64,000 nt of DNA from Methylobacterium sp. E-045 (GTDB lineage: Bacteria > Pseudomonadota > Alphaproteobacteria > Rhizobiales > Beijerinckiaceae), in NCBI RefSeq assembly GCF_022829685.1, contig NZ_JAKSYE010000086.1, forward strand, positions 227,772-291,771. Reading direction: 5' to 3'. Shown in pieces: positions 1-8,744 of this stretch. The position numbers and the translations under genes are program-made. The notes under the pieces were generated by a model. The model had not been told where the DNA came from, searched no databases, and worked only from the letters and a program-made list of their open reading frames with translations. How positions within the stretch are numbered: the first letter of the stretch is position 1; the number at the start of each line of letters is the position of its first letter.

Positions 1-242
1 TCGTGGCGGCGGTCGCACGCCAGCGCGGCGCCCTCGCGGAGATGGACGACCACGTGGCCACCACCGTGCACGAGGCGGACGCGGCGGCCGGCCACGTGCG
101 CGCGGTCTCCGACGTGCTCGGGACCACGACGGAGGTCGCGGTCTCGGTGCGGGACTCCACCGATGCCGTGCGCGTTCAGGTGGCGGTCCTGCGCGGCGCC
201 ACGGCCGATTTCGCGCGCACCCTCGACGGGCTCGCGGCCTGA
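1..242 (+). CDS. C-terminal fragment of a methyl-accepting chemotaxis-like protein (5' end outside window)
   Basis: The open frame runs in from the left edge and stops with TGA at 240-242, so only about 79 C-terminal residues are visible. They are Ala/Val/Thr-rich and helical with a heptad-like spacing, and end in a stretch (LRGATADFARTLDGL) resembling the tail after the last helix of chemoreceptor signalling domains. No signalling hairpin is visible, so the family call is inference from composition and the tail. It could be another coiled-coil protein. It is not obviously linked to the following ccm genes, which start 169 bases later. Confidence 0.5.
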   Translation, partial: VAAVARQRGALAEMDDHVATTVHEADAAAGHVRAVSDVLGTTTEVAVSVRDSTDAVRVQVAVLRGATADFARTLDGLAA

Positions 243-411
243 GCGCTCGAGGCGGCAGGCAGGGCGCGGCGGCACAGGCCTGCTCTCGTCGGAACGAGAG
301 GGGCGGAACGGCGCGAGCCTCCGCCTATCCCGAAGAAATGATGGGCCCGTCCGGCCTGCGCGTAACGCCCGCATTGATGCTGCACCGCACCTTGGGCTAG
401 TTCCACGAACC

Positions 412-1188
412 ATGTGGACACGTCTTGCCCATCCCGGTCACTTCCTGCGCTGGACCGGCCCCGTGATGCCCTGGCTCGCGGGGCTCTCCGCCGTCCTGCT
501 CGCCGTCGGCCTCTACCTCACCTGGTTCGTCGTCCCGCCCGACTACCAGCAGGGCGAGACCGTGCGGATCATGTACATCCATGTGCCGGCGGCCTGGCTC
601 GGGGCGTTCTTCTACGGGTCGATGGCGCTCTCGGCCATCGGCACCCTGGTCTGGCGCCATCCCCTCGCGGACGTGGCGCAGCGCGCCGCCGCGCCGATCG
701 GGGCGGCCTTCACCCTGATCTGCCTCGTCACCGGCTCGCTCTGGGGCAAGCCGATGTGGGGGACCTACTGGGTCTGGGACGCGAGGCTGACCTCGATGCT
801 GATCCTGTTCCTGATCTATTGCGGCATCATCGCCCTGTGGCGCACCATCGAGGACCCGAACCGGGCGGCGCGCGCCATCGCGATCCTGACCCTGGTGGGG
901 GCCGTGAACCTGCCGATCATCAAGTTCTCGGTGAACTGGTGGTCGACGCTGCATCAGCCGGCCTCGATCATGCGCATGGGCGGCTCCAGCATCGATCCCT
1001 CGATGCTCTATCCCCTGCTCGAGATGATCCTCGCCTTCACCCTGCTGGGGATCACCCTGCATCTCTATGCCATGCGCACCGAGATCCTGCGCCGCCGGGT
1101 CAGGGCGCTCACCATCCGCGAGGCCGAGCGCCTCGATGCCGATCTCCGTCCGGCCCGGCCCCTCGGCCAGGCGATCCAGGGACTCTGA
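412..1188 (+). CDS. ccmC: Heme exporter / cytochrome c maturation protein CcmC
   Basis: Predicted 258-residue inner-membrane protein of the CcmC/HelC family, which presents heme to CcmE in system I cytochrome c biogenesis. Six hydrophobic segments are visible. The periplasmic tryptophan-rich signature is present as WGKPMWGTYWVWD, together with the histidines in YIHVPAA and STLHQPASI that ligate heme in this family. The frame is open further upstream, but the ATG at 412 is where family similarity starts (MWTRLAHPG). It is followed after three bases by ccmD, then ccmG. The usual ccmA and ccmB partners are not upstream in this window. Confidence 0.96.
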   Translation: MWTRLAHPGHFLRWTGPVMPWLAGLSAVLLAVGLYLTWFVVPPDYQQGETVRIMYIHVPAAWLGAFFYGSMALSAIGTLVWRHPLADVAQRAAAPIGAAFTLICLVTGSLWGKPMWGTYWVWDARLTSMLILFLIYCGIIALWRTIEDPNRAARAIAILTLVGAVNLPIIKFSVNWWSTLHQPASIMRMGGSSIDPSMLYPLLEMILAFTLLGITLHLYAMRTEILRRRVRALTIREAERLDADLRPARPLGQAIQGL

Positions 1189-1191
1189 CCG

Positions 1192-1347
1192 ATGGGTTCC
1201 CTCGGGCCGCATGCCGGCTTCATCCTCGGCGCCTACGCCTTCACCGCCCTCGTCATCGGGGCCTTGATCTGGCGCTCGCTCAGCGATCACCGGGCGCAGA
1301 AGCGGGCCCTGGCGACCCTCCAGGGCGATGCGGGAGAGCGGGCGTGA
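1192..1347 (+). CDS. ccmD: Heme exporter protein CcmD (small membrane protein)
   Basis: A 51-residue ORF, MGSLGPHAGFILGAYAF onwards, with one membrane segment (roughly residues 9-28) followed by a basic stretch (RSLSDHRAQKR). This is the typical size and topology of CcmD, which stabilises the CcmABC-CcmE complex. It starts three bases after the ccmC stop and its TGA overlaps the GTG start of ccmG, so the three genes are translationally coupled. Identification rests on position, size and topology, since CcmD sequences are poorly conserved. Confidence 0.9.
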   Translation: MGSLGPHAGFILGAYAFTALVIGALIWRSLSDHRAQKRALATLQGDAGERA

Positions 1348-1946
1348 GCGCCACGTCCCCGTCGGCCCCGGTGCGCCGGTCGCTCCTCGTCATCGCGCCG
1401 CTGGTGATCTTCGCGGCCCTGGCCCTGGTCTTCTTCATCCGCCTTCGGTCCGGCGCCGACCCGGCCGCGATTCCCTCGGCGCTAATCGGGCGGCCGGTGC
1501 CGGCCTTCGCCCTGGGACCCTTGCCCAACCTCGTCGGCGGGGAAGGCCAGGCCATCCCCGGCCTTTCCAGCGCCGACCTCAAGGGCCGGGTGACGGTGGT
1601 CAATTTCTGGGCCTCCTGGTGCGCCCCCTGCCAGATCGAGCATCCGCAGCTCATGCGCCTCGCCCGCGAGCCGGGGGTCAACCTCGTCGGGATCGACTAC
1701 AAGGACGCTCCGGAGAACGGCCGCCGCTTCCTGTCGCGCAGCGGAGTGCCGTTCCAGGCGGTGGGCATGGATTCCACCGGCCGCACCGGCATCGATTTCG
1801 GCGTCTACGGGGTGCCGGAAACCTTCATCATCGGCCCCGACGGCGTGATCCGAGACAAGCTCGTGGGCATCGTCACGGCAGAGAATTATGCGGCGGTGCT
1901 CCAGAAGATCCGCGCGGCGGAGACGATGACGGCCGCCAGGCCCTGA
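1344..1946 (+). CDS. ccmG: Thiol:disulfide interchange protein CcmG/DsbE
   Basis: A 200-residue periplasmic thioredoxin-fold protein that keeps apocytochrome c cysteines reduced for heme attachment. An N-terminal signal anchor (about residues 13-33) precedes the thioredoxin domain. The redox motif WCAPC sits at residues 92-96 (cysteines 93 and 96), and the cis-proline loop is GVPETF. The GTG start at 1344 overlaps the ccmD stop in a GTGA arrangement. The gene closes the ccmCDG set and converges with yciB 18 bases downstream. Confidence 0.95.
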   Translation: MSATSPSAPVRRSLLVIAPLVIFAALALVFFIRLRSGADPAAIPSALIGRPVPAFALGPLPNLVGGEGQAIPGLSSADLKGRVTVVNFWASWCAPCQIEHPQLMRLAREPGVNLVGIDYKDAPENGRRFLSRSGVPFQAVGMDSTGRTGIDFGVYGVPETFIIGPDGVIRDKLVGIVTAENYAAVLQKIRAAETMTAARP

Positions 1947-1964
1947 TCCGCCGACGGGCTTCGC

Positions 1965-2588
1965 CTAGATTTCGGGCTTCGCCCCTTCCTTGCGGTCGTA
2001 GCGCAGGAGGAGCGGGGTCTGCGACAGGGCGAACAGGATGGTCAGGGGCATGATGCCGACCACCTTGAAATTGGCCCAGAACGCGTAGCTCTGCGTCCGC
2101 CAGACGACCTCGTTGATGGCGGCCAGGGCCAGGAAGAACACGCCCCAGCGGAAGGTGAGCTTGCGCCAGCCCTCGTCGGTGAGATCGAAGACCGAATCCA
2201 GCACCACCGACAGGAGGGACTTCCCGAACAGCAGGCCGCCGAGGAGGATGGTGCCGAACAGGGCGTTCACGATCGTCGGCTTGATCACGAAGAACGTCTT
2301 GTCGTGCAGCGCCAGCGCCATGCCGCCGAAGACGAGGACGACGATGCCGGAGACCAGCGGCATGATCGGCAACCGCCGCAGCACCGCGAAGTGGATGGCC
2401 AGAGCCACCGCCGTCGCCACCACAAAGACCCCGATGGCCAGGAAGGTGCTGCTGTCCTCGCTCAGGCCGAACCGCGTGCCGAAGGAATTGAGCAGGAAGA
2501 ACAGCACCAGCGGCCCCATTTCCAGGGCGAGCTTCGGCACCGGGGCGAGATGGCGGCGCGGCGGTACGGATTCGACAGGCAGGGTCAT
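1965..2588 (-). CDS. yciB: Inner-membrane-spanning protein YciB / septation protein A
   Basis: A 207-residue polytopic membrane protein of the YciB (IspA/septation protein A) family. The family signatures GPLVLFFLLNSFGTRFG near the N terminus, NEVVWR and a membrane-embedded C-terminal half are visible, with about five hydrophobic segments. Its exact role is unsettled; in enteric bacteria it is tied to envelope and septation integrity. In many Hyphomicrobiales it lies next to ftsY and the dapF-mtaB pair, as it nearly does here, with one small gene in between. Confidence 0.93.
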   Translation of the reverse strand: MTLPVESVPPRRHLAPVPKLALEMGPLVLFFLLNSFGTRFGLSEDSSTFLAIGVFVVATAVALAIHFAVLRRLPIMPLVSGIVVLVFGGMALALHDKTFFVIKPTIVNALFGTILLGGLLFGKSLLSVVLDSVFDLTDEGWRKLTFRWGVFFLALAAINEVVWRTQSYAFWANFKVVGIMPLTILFALSQTPLLLRYDRKEGAKPEI

Positions 2589-2738
2589 GATCGGTGAACG
2601 GCTCGTGCTTCGACGCGCCGGGACACGACGCGGCGCCGGGTGGGAGGCCGGATGTAGGACAGTCGCCCCGGCTTTCCTAGCGCGTGAGGGGGCGCCAAAG
2701 ATCGACCGGGGGGCTCCGCAGGCAGATTGCTGGTGGTG

Positions 2739-3056
2739 TCAGCGGCCCGCCGCCACCGCGAGCTTCAGACCGGCGGCTCTCTGAACCGTGGTGAGCACGG
2801 CGAACAGGTTGCTCGCCGTCGGGTTGCCGGTCGGGCTCAGCATGCGCATCAGGCTCTTAGACGAAGAGCCTGTTTCCATGGCCAATCGTTCGAAGCCGAT
2901 GGTTGCGTTGATGTAGTCGCGCAGGACTGCCTTCCCCGTATCGAGTTCTCCGGCCAGGAACTGATCCACCGCTTCCGTCAGCAAGGCTTCCCGGAATGCC
3001 GGGTCACGCTCGGCACGCGCTTTCACCGTTTCTTTGAAGCTGCGCGTCAGGTTCAC
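2739..3056 (-). CDS. Antitoxin-like HTH protein (HigA-type addiction module antidote), orphan
   Basis: A 105-residue protein, MNLTRSFKETVKARAERD onwards. The C-terminal half (ERLAMETGSSSKSLMRML, then SPTGNPTASNLFAVL) matches the helix-turn-helix of the addiction-module antidote family usually paired with HigB/RelE toxins. The GTG start at 3056 was chosen because GGAGGAG precedes it by about six bases; the frame stays open to 3095 without a better start. No toxin gene lies on either side: ftsY is upstream and yciB downstream. It is therefore an orphan antitoxin or a domesticated regulator. Its DNA target is unknown. Confidence 0.72.
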   Translation of the reverse strand: MNLTRSFKETVKARAERDPAFREALLTEAVDQFLAGELDTGKAVLRDYINATIGFERLAMETGSSSKSLMRMLSPTGNPTASNLFAVLTTVQRAAGLKLAVAAGR

Positions 3057-3143
3057 GGTGTCTCCTCCGCCTTGCGCCGCTCGTACTCCGACCAAGACGG
3101 CAACGGAAGTCGGGTGGGCGCCAGCGTCGATCTCGCGCTGCGA

Positions 3144-4577
3144 TCACTCCTCCTCCAGCCCCGCGATGGCCCGCGCGAAGTCACGCGCGGCGAAGGGTTC
3201 GAGATCCTCGACGCCCTCGCCCACGCCGATGAAGTGCACCGGGAGGCCGAACTTCGCCGCCAAGGCCACGAGGATGCCGCCCCGTGCGGTGCCGTCGAGC
3301 TTGGTCATGACGAGGCCGGTGACGTTGGCCGCCTTGGAGAACAGCTCGACCTGGCTCAGGGCGTTCTGGCCCACCGTGGCGTCGAGGACGAGGAGCACGG
3401 CATGGGGCGCCTCGGCGTCGATCTTGCGGATGACGCGCAGGATCTTCTCCAGCTCCGCCATGAGCCCGGCCTTGTTCTGGAGCCGGCCGGCGGTGTCGAT
3501 GAGGAGCACGTCGGTGCCCTCGGTCCTGGCCCGCTGGAAGGCCTCGAAGGCGAGGCCGGCGGCATCCGCTCCCTGCGCCCCCGCCACCACCGGAACCCCG
3601 GTGCGCGTGCCCCAGACCTTGAGCTGCTCGATGGCCGCGGCGCGGAACGTGTCGCCCGCCGCGAGCATGAGGCTGTGCCCCTCCCCCTTCAGCTTCAGGG
3701 CGAGCTTGCCGATGGTGGTGGTCTTGCCCGCGCCGTTGACGCCGATCATCAGGATCACGAACGGCTTCTTCGTCGTGTCGATGGTGAGGGGGATGGCGAC
3801 GGGAGCCAGCGCCCGTTCCACCTCGGCGGCGAGGATGGCCCGGACCTCGTCGGGGGAGATTCCCTTCTCGTAGCGGCCCTTGCCCACGGCTTCCGAGATC
3901 CGCATGGCGGTGTCGATGCCGAAATCGGCCTGGATCAGGGCGTCTTCCAGTTCCTCCAGGGTGTCCGCCTCGAGCTTGCGTTTGGTGAACAGGCCGGTGA
4001 CCCGCTCGGACAGGGCCGAGGAGGTGCGCTTCATGCCCCCGGTGAGACGGCTCCACCAGCCGCGCTTTTCGGCCGTGGGTTCGGGGGCGGGTTCCGGGGC
4101 GGGCTTAAATTCCGGGGCGGGCTTGGATTCTAGGGCGGGCTTGGGTTCGGGCGCGGGCTGCGGCGCGAAGGCGACCGTCGTGGTGTCGGCCGTCTCCGCC
4201 CCGCGCGCGGGATCGTCTCCCGCCGTCCCGGCGGGCGGGCGCTCGTCGGCGCCCTCGATCGGTTGGAGATCCGCACCCTCGATCTCGTCGGGCGTCGCGT
4301 TCCTGTCCGGGTCGGCGGGGGCGGGTTCGCTGGGAGGGAGCGGGATCGCCGAGATGTCGTCAGCACCCGTCGCGAAGTCGGGCTGGCCTTCGGAGGCCGA
4401 GGCGGGGGATGCGATGGGGGGCGATGCCGGCTCGATCGCCGCTTCTTGTTTCGGCTCGGGTTTCGGCTCCGGCTTCGGATCGGGCGGCTGGACCGGCACC
4501 GGCTCGGGCGGCCAGGCCTCCTCCTTTTTCCCGAACATCCGCCGCAGCAACCAGCCCGGCCTCTTGTCTTCGCTCAT
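3144..4577 (-). CDS. ftsY: Signal recognition particle receptor FtsY
   Basis: A 477-residue SRP receptor GTPase that docks ribosome-SRP complexes to SecYEG. Residues 1-170 form a Pro/Glu/Ala/Lys-rich low-complexity region with repeated PAPEPKP-like units, in place of the compact acidic A domain of E. coli. The NG domain follows: Walker A GVNGAGKT at about 279-286, then DTFRAAA, DTAGR, TKLD and the closing GVGEGVEDLEPF. The ATG at 4577 has GGGGGAG nine bases upstream and is preferred over a GTG six bases earlier. It lies 41 bases from the divergent pseudouridine synthase gene. Confidence 0.97.
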   Translation of the reverse strand: MSEDKRPGWLLRRMFGKKEEAWPPEPVPVQPPDPKPEPKPEPKQEAAIEPASPPIASPASASEGQPDFATGADDISAIPLPPSEPAPADPDRNATPDEIEGADLQPIEGADERPPAGTAGDDPARGAETADTTTVAFAPQPAPEPKPALESKPAPEFKPAPEPAPEPTAEKRGWWSRLTGGMKRTSSALSERVTGLFTKRKLEADTLEELEDALIQADFGIDTAMRISEAVGKGRYEKGISPDEVRAILAAEVERALAPVAIPLTIDTTKKPFVILMIGVNGAGKTTTIGKLALKLKGEGHSLMLAAGDTFRAAAIEQLKVWGTRTGVPVVAGAQGADAAGLAFEAFQRARTEGTDVLLIDTAGRLQNKAGLMAELEKILRVIRKIDAEAPHAVLLVLDATVGQNALSQVELFSKAANVTGLVMTKLDGTARGGILVALAAKFGLPVHFIGVGEGVEDLEPFAARDFARAIAGLEEE

Positions 4578-4618
4578 ACCCACTTGCTCCCCCGACCCCG
4601 CATGAGTAGCGCAGGGCG

Positions 4619-5344
4619 ATGCCTTCAGCCGATGTTCCCGTGGATCACCCCATAACAGACATAGGCGCGCGCCTCCTCTACCGCGATGCCCTTGTCCTCG
4701 TCATCGACAAGCCGGCGGGGTTGCCGGTCCATCCCGGCCCCAAGGGCGGGGAGACGCTGACCGACCATCTCGACGCCCTGCGCTTCGGCCTGCCGCGCCG
4801 TCCCGAGGCCGCCCATCGGCTCGACCGCGACACCTCGGGCTGCCTCGCCCTGGGCCGTCACGCCAAGGCCCTGGCCCGCCTGAACAAGCTGTTCGCCGCG
4901 AGCGGCACGGTGGGCAAGACCTACTGGGCCATCGTCGAGGGCGGTCCCGCCGAGGACGAGGGCCGGATCGACCTCCCCCTCGCCCGCCGCTCGGACGACC
5001 CGCGCTCGTGGTGGATGAAGACCGACCCGGCCGGAGACCCGTCCCTGACCACATGGCGCATCCTCGGCCGCTCGCCGGACAGGAGCCTCGCCTGGCTGGC
5101 CCTCAGCCCGGTCACCGGCCGCACGCACCAGCTGCGCGTCCACTGCGCCGCCATGGGCTGGCCCATCCTCGGCGACACGATCTACGGCACCGCGCCGCGC
5201 ACGGGCGGGTCGGGGCTGCAGCTCCATGCCCGCGCGCTGACCCTGCCGCTCTACCCGAAGAAGCCGGCCATCACGGTCGAGGCGCCCGCGCCGGGGCATA
5301 TGCTGGGACGGATGGAGAGGTGCGGGTATCAGGGGGCTGCGTGA
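4619..5344 (+). CDS. RluA-family pseudouridine synthase
   Basis: A 241-residue RNA pseudouridine synthase of the RluA class. The catalytic motif HRLDRDTSG (catalytic Asp at about residue 69), the RTHQLRVH motif and GDTIYG are all present. There is no N-terminal S4 domain. The target (23S rRNA or tRNA) cannot be told from sequence alone. It is transcribed divergently from ftsY and interrupts the ftsY-mtaB-dapF order common in related bacteria. Confidence 0.92.
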   Translation: MPSADVPVDHPITDIGARLLYRDALVLVIDKPAGLPVHPGPKGGETLTDHLDALRFGLPRRPEAAHRLDRDTSGCLALGRHAKALARLNKLFAASGTVGKTYWAIVEGGPAEDEGRIDLPLARRSDDPRSWWMKTDPAGDPSLTTWRILGRSPDRSLAWLALSPVTGRTHQLRVHCAAMGWPILGDTIYGTAPRTGGSGLQLHARALTLPLYPKKPAITVEAPAPGHMLGRMERCGYQGAA

Positions 5345-5425
5345 TGCGCGGTTCCTTCTCCCCATTGCCGGTGAAGGTGGCCCGCAGCCAAGTCGGATGA
5401 GGGGAGCCACGGTACCAAGCGTCGC

Positions 5426-5535
5426 GCTGCCCCTCTCCCGGTCGCTCCGCGACCACCCTCCCCCGCAGCGGGAGCTACGATATTCACGTATCTCACGGGA
5501 TGCGCGGGCCCCCTCTCCTTCCAGGAGAGGGAGCC
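5426..5535. repeat. REP-like palindromic repeat, locus 1
   Basis: The gap 5345-5619 holds no gene. It contains CCCTCTCCCGGTCGCTCCGC next to GACCACCCTCCCCC, then an inverted repeat CCCTCTCCTTCCAGGAGAGGG at about 5509-5531. The same modules recur at 18.5-18.8 kb and near 28.35 kb, always between genes. This fits a dispersed REP-type element. It sits at the end of the pseudouridine synthase gene and downstream of mtaB (convergent). Confidence 0.65.
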
Positions 5536-5619
5536 CGGCGCGCCTCATCTCGAACTCTCTTGAACAGAGGAAGCAGACGTCGAGCAGACGTGTAAATCCG
5601 ATAGCGCAGAGGGGGTGGG

Positions 5620-6867
5620 TTACTCCGCCGCGATCAGCACCCGGCCGTCATGGCCGGCGATCGCCACGGCGCGCAGCTCGCCCGCCGGCGCGTCCGCCGC
5701 CAGCCGGACCGGGGTGAACCCTTCCGTGCGCCCCATCCCGCCGCGCTCGGTGAGCACGCGGTGCGTCCGGCCGACCTCTCCCGCGAGATGCGCCGTCAGC
5801 GCCGCCGCCCCCGCCTCGCGCAGACGGGCGGCGCGTTCGCGGATCACGTCTCCGGCGACCGGCGGCATCCGCGCGGCCGGCGTGCCGGGGCGGGGCGAAT
5901 AGGGAAACACGTGGAGATGCGTCAGGCCGCATTCGGCCACGAGATCGAGGGAGCGGACGAACTGCTCCTCCGTCTCCGTGGGAAAGCCCGCGATGAGGTC
6001 GGCCCCGAAGACGGCGTCCGGACGCAGCCGCCGCACGGCCTTGCAGAACCGGATCGCGTCGTCGCGGCCGTGCCGGCGCTTCATCCGCTTCAGGATCAGG
6101 TCGTCGCCGGCCTGCAGCGAGAGGTGGAAATGCGGCATCAGCCGCCTCTCGCCGGCGATCGCCTCCATCAGCGCCGCGTCGGCCTCGATGGAATCGATGG
6201 AGGACAGGCGCAGGCGCGCGAGGTCCGGCACGTGGCGCAGGATGGCCTGGACCAGCCGTCCCAGGCTGGATGACTGAGTAAGATCCCGGCCGTAGGCGGT
6301 GAGATCGACGCCGGTGAGCACGACTTCCCGACCGCCATGGTCGACGATGCGGCGGACCTGATCGACCGCATCCTCCAGGGCCACCGAGCGCGAGTTTCCC
6401 CGGCCGAAGGGGATGATGCAGAAGGTGCAGCGATGGTCGCAGCCGTTCTGCACCGGCACGAAGGCACGGGTATGCCCGGCCACCGAGGCGATCCGCGTCG
6501 GCGCGGCGTCGCGCACCGCCATGATGTCGTCGATGGCGAGGCGGGGCCTCGGATGCGTGGCGGGCAGCCAGGTCCCGGCCCTGGTCTTGGCGTCGTTGCC
6601 GACGATCCGGGCCACTTCCGGCATCGCCGAATAGGCCTGCGTCTCCACCTGCGCGCCGCAGCCGGTGACGACGATCTCGGCCCCCGGCCGCTCGCGGGCG
6701 AGCTTGCGGATCGCCTTGCGGGCCTGGCGCCCGGCCTCCGCCGTGACGGCGCAGGTGTTGACGAGAACGAGGTCGCCCTCCGTCCCCGCCGCCTCGGCAT
6801 GGCGGCGCATCACCTCCGATTCCACCGTGTTGAGGCGGCAGCCGAAGGTCAGGGTCTCCACCGCCAT
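5620..6867 (-). CDS. mtaB: tRNA N6-threonylcarbamoyladenosine(37) methylthiotransferase MtaB
   Basis: A 415-residue radical-SAM methylthiotransferase that converts t6A37 to ms2t6A37 in tRNA. The N-terminal MTTase domain carries Cys10, Cys39 and Cys70 for the auxiliary Fe-S cluster. The radical SAM motif CDHRCTFC (Cys143, 147, 150) follows within VQNGCDHRCTFCIIPFGRG. A TRAM-like region is at the C terminus. The ATG directly abuts the dapF stop (TGAATG), so translation is coupled. The dapF-mtaB pairing is common in Hyphomicrobiales, which supports MtaB over MiaB. Confidence 0.95.
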   Translation of the reverse strand: MAVETLTFGCRLNTVESEVMRRHAEAAGTEGDLVLVNTCAVTAEAGRQARKAIRKLARERPGAEIVVTGCGAQVETQAYSAMPEVARIVGNDAKTRAGTWLPATHPRPRLAIDDIMAVRDAAPTRIASVAGHTRAFVPVQNGCDHRCTFCIIPFGRGNSRSVALEDAVDQVRRIVDHGGREVVLTGVDLTAYGRDLTQSSSLGRLVQAILRHVPDLARLRLSSIDSIEADAALMEAIAGERRLMPHFHLSLQAGDDLILKRMKRRHGRDDAIRFCKAVRRLRPDAVFGADLIAGFPTETEEQFVRSLDLVAECGLTHLHVFPYSPRPGTPAARMPPVAGDVIRERAARLREAGAAALTAHLAGEVGRTHRVLTERGGMGRTEGFTPVRLAADAPAGELRAVAIAGHDGRVLIAAE

Positions 6868-7755
6868 TCAGTCCATCCGCTCGAAGATCTCGGCGGGCAG
6901 GACGCCTTCCCATTCGAGGGCCACCGGGCCGGTCATCAGGACGTGGTCGTCGGCGCGCCACTCGATGACGAGGTCGCCGCCGGGCAGGCTCACCGTGGCA
7001 TGGCGGCCGATCATGCGCAGGCGCGAGGCCGCCACCAGCGTGGCGCAGGCGGCGGTGCCGCAGGCCAGCGTCAGCCCGGCGCCGCGCTCCCAGACCCGGA
7101 GCTTGATCGTGTGCGGGCCCGTCACCTGCGCCAGGGAGATGTTGGCGCGCTCGGGAAAGATCGGGTGATTCTCCAGCATCGGGCCGAAGCGGCCGAGGTC
7201 GTAACCGTCGGGATCGTCCTCGATGAAGAACACCGCATGGGGGTTGCCCATGTTCACCGCCCCCGGCGAATGCAGGACGGGCGCGTCGATGGGGCCGATC
7301 TGCAGCTCGATCCGCCGCGTGTCGGGGAAGGGTTCCGCCAGCGGGATCTCGTCCCACGTCAGGCGGGGGCGGCCCATGTCCACGGTGAAGGAGGCCTGCG
7401 CCTCGCGCTTCACGCCGACGAGCCCGGCCCTGGTCTCCAGGGTGAGGCGACCGCTCTCGGCGGGCCGTGCCATGGCCGGGTCGTCGAGCATGGCGTAGGC
7501 GACGCAGCGGGTGCCGTTGCCACAGGCGCCGGATTCCGACCCGTCGGTGTTGTAGATCCGCATGAAGCCGTCGGTGCCGGGCTTGCGCGGATCGTGGATG
7601 ACCATGAGCTGGTCGAAGCCGGAACGCGGGTGGCGGGCGATGGCGCGGGCCTCCTCGGCGCTCACGACCAGCTCCGTGCCGCGCAGGTCCAGCACCACGA
7701 TGGCGTTGCCCGCCCCGTGCATCTTCAGGAACCGTCGGTTCGCGAGCCTCGTCAT
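6868..7755 (-). CDS. dapF: Diaminopimelate epimerase DapF
   Basis: Interconverts LL- and meso-diaminopimelate in lysine and peptidoglycan synthesis. The two catalytic cysteines are in GACGNGTRC and LACGTAAC; the N terminus FLKMHGAGN is the usual family opening, with Ala-Ile where many members have Asp-Phe. The ATG at 7755 ([14 protein letters not shown]) gives 295 residues, close to the family norm. The frame remains open to an ATG at 7800, which would add 15 residues without recognisable similarity. mtaB follows immediately. Confidence 0.95.
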   Translation of the reverse strand: MTRLANRRFLKMHGAGNAIVVLDLRGTELVVSAEEARAIARHPRSGFDQLMVIHDPRKPGTDGFMRIYNTDGSESGACGNGTRCVAYAMLDDPAMARPAESGRLTLETRAGLVGVKREAQASFTVDMGRPRLTWDEIPLAEPFPDTRRIELQIGPIDAPVLHSPGAVNMGNPHAVFFIEDDPDGYDLGRFGPMLENHPIFPERANISLAQVTGPHTIKLRVWERGAGLTLACGTAACATLVAASRLRMIGRHATVSLPGGDLVIEWRADDHVLMTGPVALEWEGVLPAEIFERMD

Positions 7756-8007
7756 GATCGTCTGCGCTTCGTTGTCCGAACGTGGCATCCGGCGGGGCAT
7801 CCCGCCGGAAGGCCCCGCATATAGGACAAAGCGCCGGGCCGCGCACGCGGGCTCCGCTCGGGGGAGCGTTGCACAAGGGACGCGCCCGTCACGTTCCTGC
7901 GCGCGATGCGGGTTGGCGCCTCGCAGGCGGGCGGCTTCGTCCCTATTTTAAGGCTTCGCGATTCAGCCGTACGATTCGTCGCGGCGTGCGATCTCCGGAG
8001 CGTTGCC

Positions 8008-8718
8008 TTGACCCGTCATCGTCTATTGCCGCTCGTCAGCCTCGCCGCCGCTTTGGCCGTCTCCTCCGCCCTCGCGCAGGAGCCGTCCTCGCCCGCGACC
8101 GCCAATCCCCTGCCGACCACGACGGCGCCGGATCCGGCCAAGCCCGCCCCGGACGCGCCGGCTCGTCCGGTGCCGACCCAGGCGCTCCCCGCCGCGCCGG
8201 CACTCACGCCGGGACCGTCGCGCCCGACCCTGGTGGAGACCCCCGGCGACGCCAACGACGTGGACGAGGTCTCCCTTCCCCCCAAACCCGCCGCGATCCT
8301 GGCGGGTCGGGCGAGCTGGGAGGAGGCGGTGCCGGCCCTGAAGGCCGCTTTCGCCAAGATCGAGGAGGCGCTGGCCAAGGACGGGATCACCCCCGCCGGC
8401 CGGCCGCTCGCGGTCTTCGCCAAGACCGACGACGACGGCTTCCAGTTCGACGCGATGATCCCCATCGCCTCCATGCCGGACCCGAAGCCCGCCGAGACCG
8501 GCGGCCTGCGCTTCGGCACGACCCCCAGCGGCAAGGCCCTGCGCTTCCCGCACAAGGGCTCCTACGACGAGATCGACGGCACCTACGAGACCCTCACGGC
8601 CTATCTCGACGCCAAGGACGTGGTGGTCCAGGACCGGTTCATCGAGGAATACGTCACCGACCTCAACGACAAGGCTGACGAGAAGCTCGACGTGAACATC
8701 TACGCCCTGCCGAAATAG
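8008..8718 (+). CDS. Secreted protein with a GyrI-like / effector-binding-type domain, function unknown
   Basis: A 236-residue protein read from a TTG start with CCGGAG upstream. Residues 1-23 are a signal peptide ending SSALA, followed by an 80-residue Pro/Ala-rich linker. The globular C-terminal part contains PAGRPLAVFAKTDDDGFQFD and KALRFPHKGSYDEIDGTY, the pattern of SRPBCC/GyrI-like small-molecule-binding folds seen in AraC effector domains. A periplasmic ligand-binding role is inference. Starts further upstream in this frame (from 7906) lack a signal peptide and a good ribosome site. Confidence 0.8.
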   Translation: MTRHRLLPLVSLAAALAVSSALAQEPSSPATANPLPTTTAPDPAKPAPDAPARPVPTQALPAAPALTPGPSRPTLVETPGDANDVDEVSLPPKPAAILAGRASWEEAVPALKAAFAKIEEALAKDGITPAGRPLAVFAKTDDDGFQFDAMIPIASMPDPKPAETGGLRFGTTPSGKALRFPHKGSYDEIDGTYETLTAYLDAKDVVVQDRFIEEYVTDLNDKADEKLDVNIYALPK

Positions 8719-8744
8719 GCGGCGGCCCCCTCGAGCCGTGCCGC

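Noticed and set aside
283..300. Terminator after the chemoreceptor fragment
   Set aside because: CTCTCGT-CGGA-ACGAGAG forms a seven-bp stem but is followed by GGGGC rather than a T-run.
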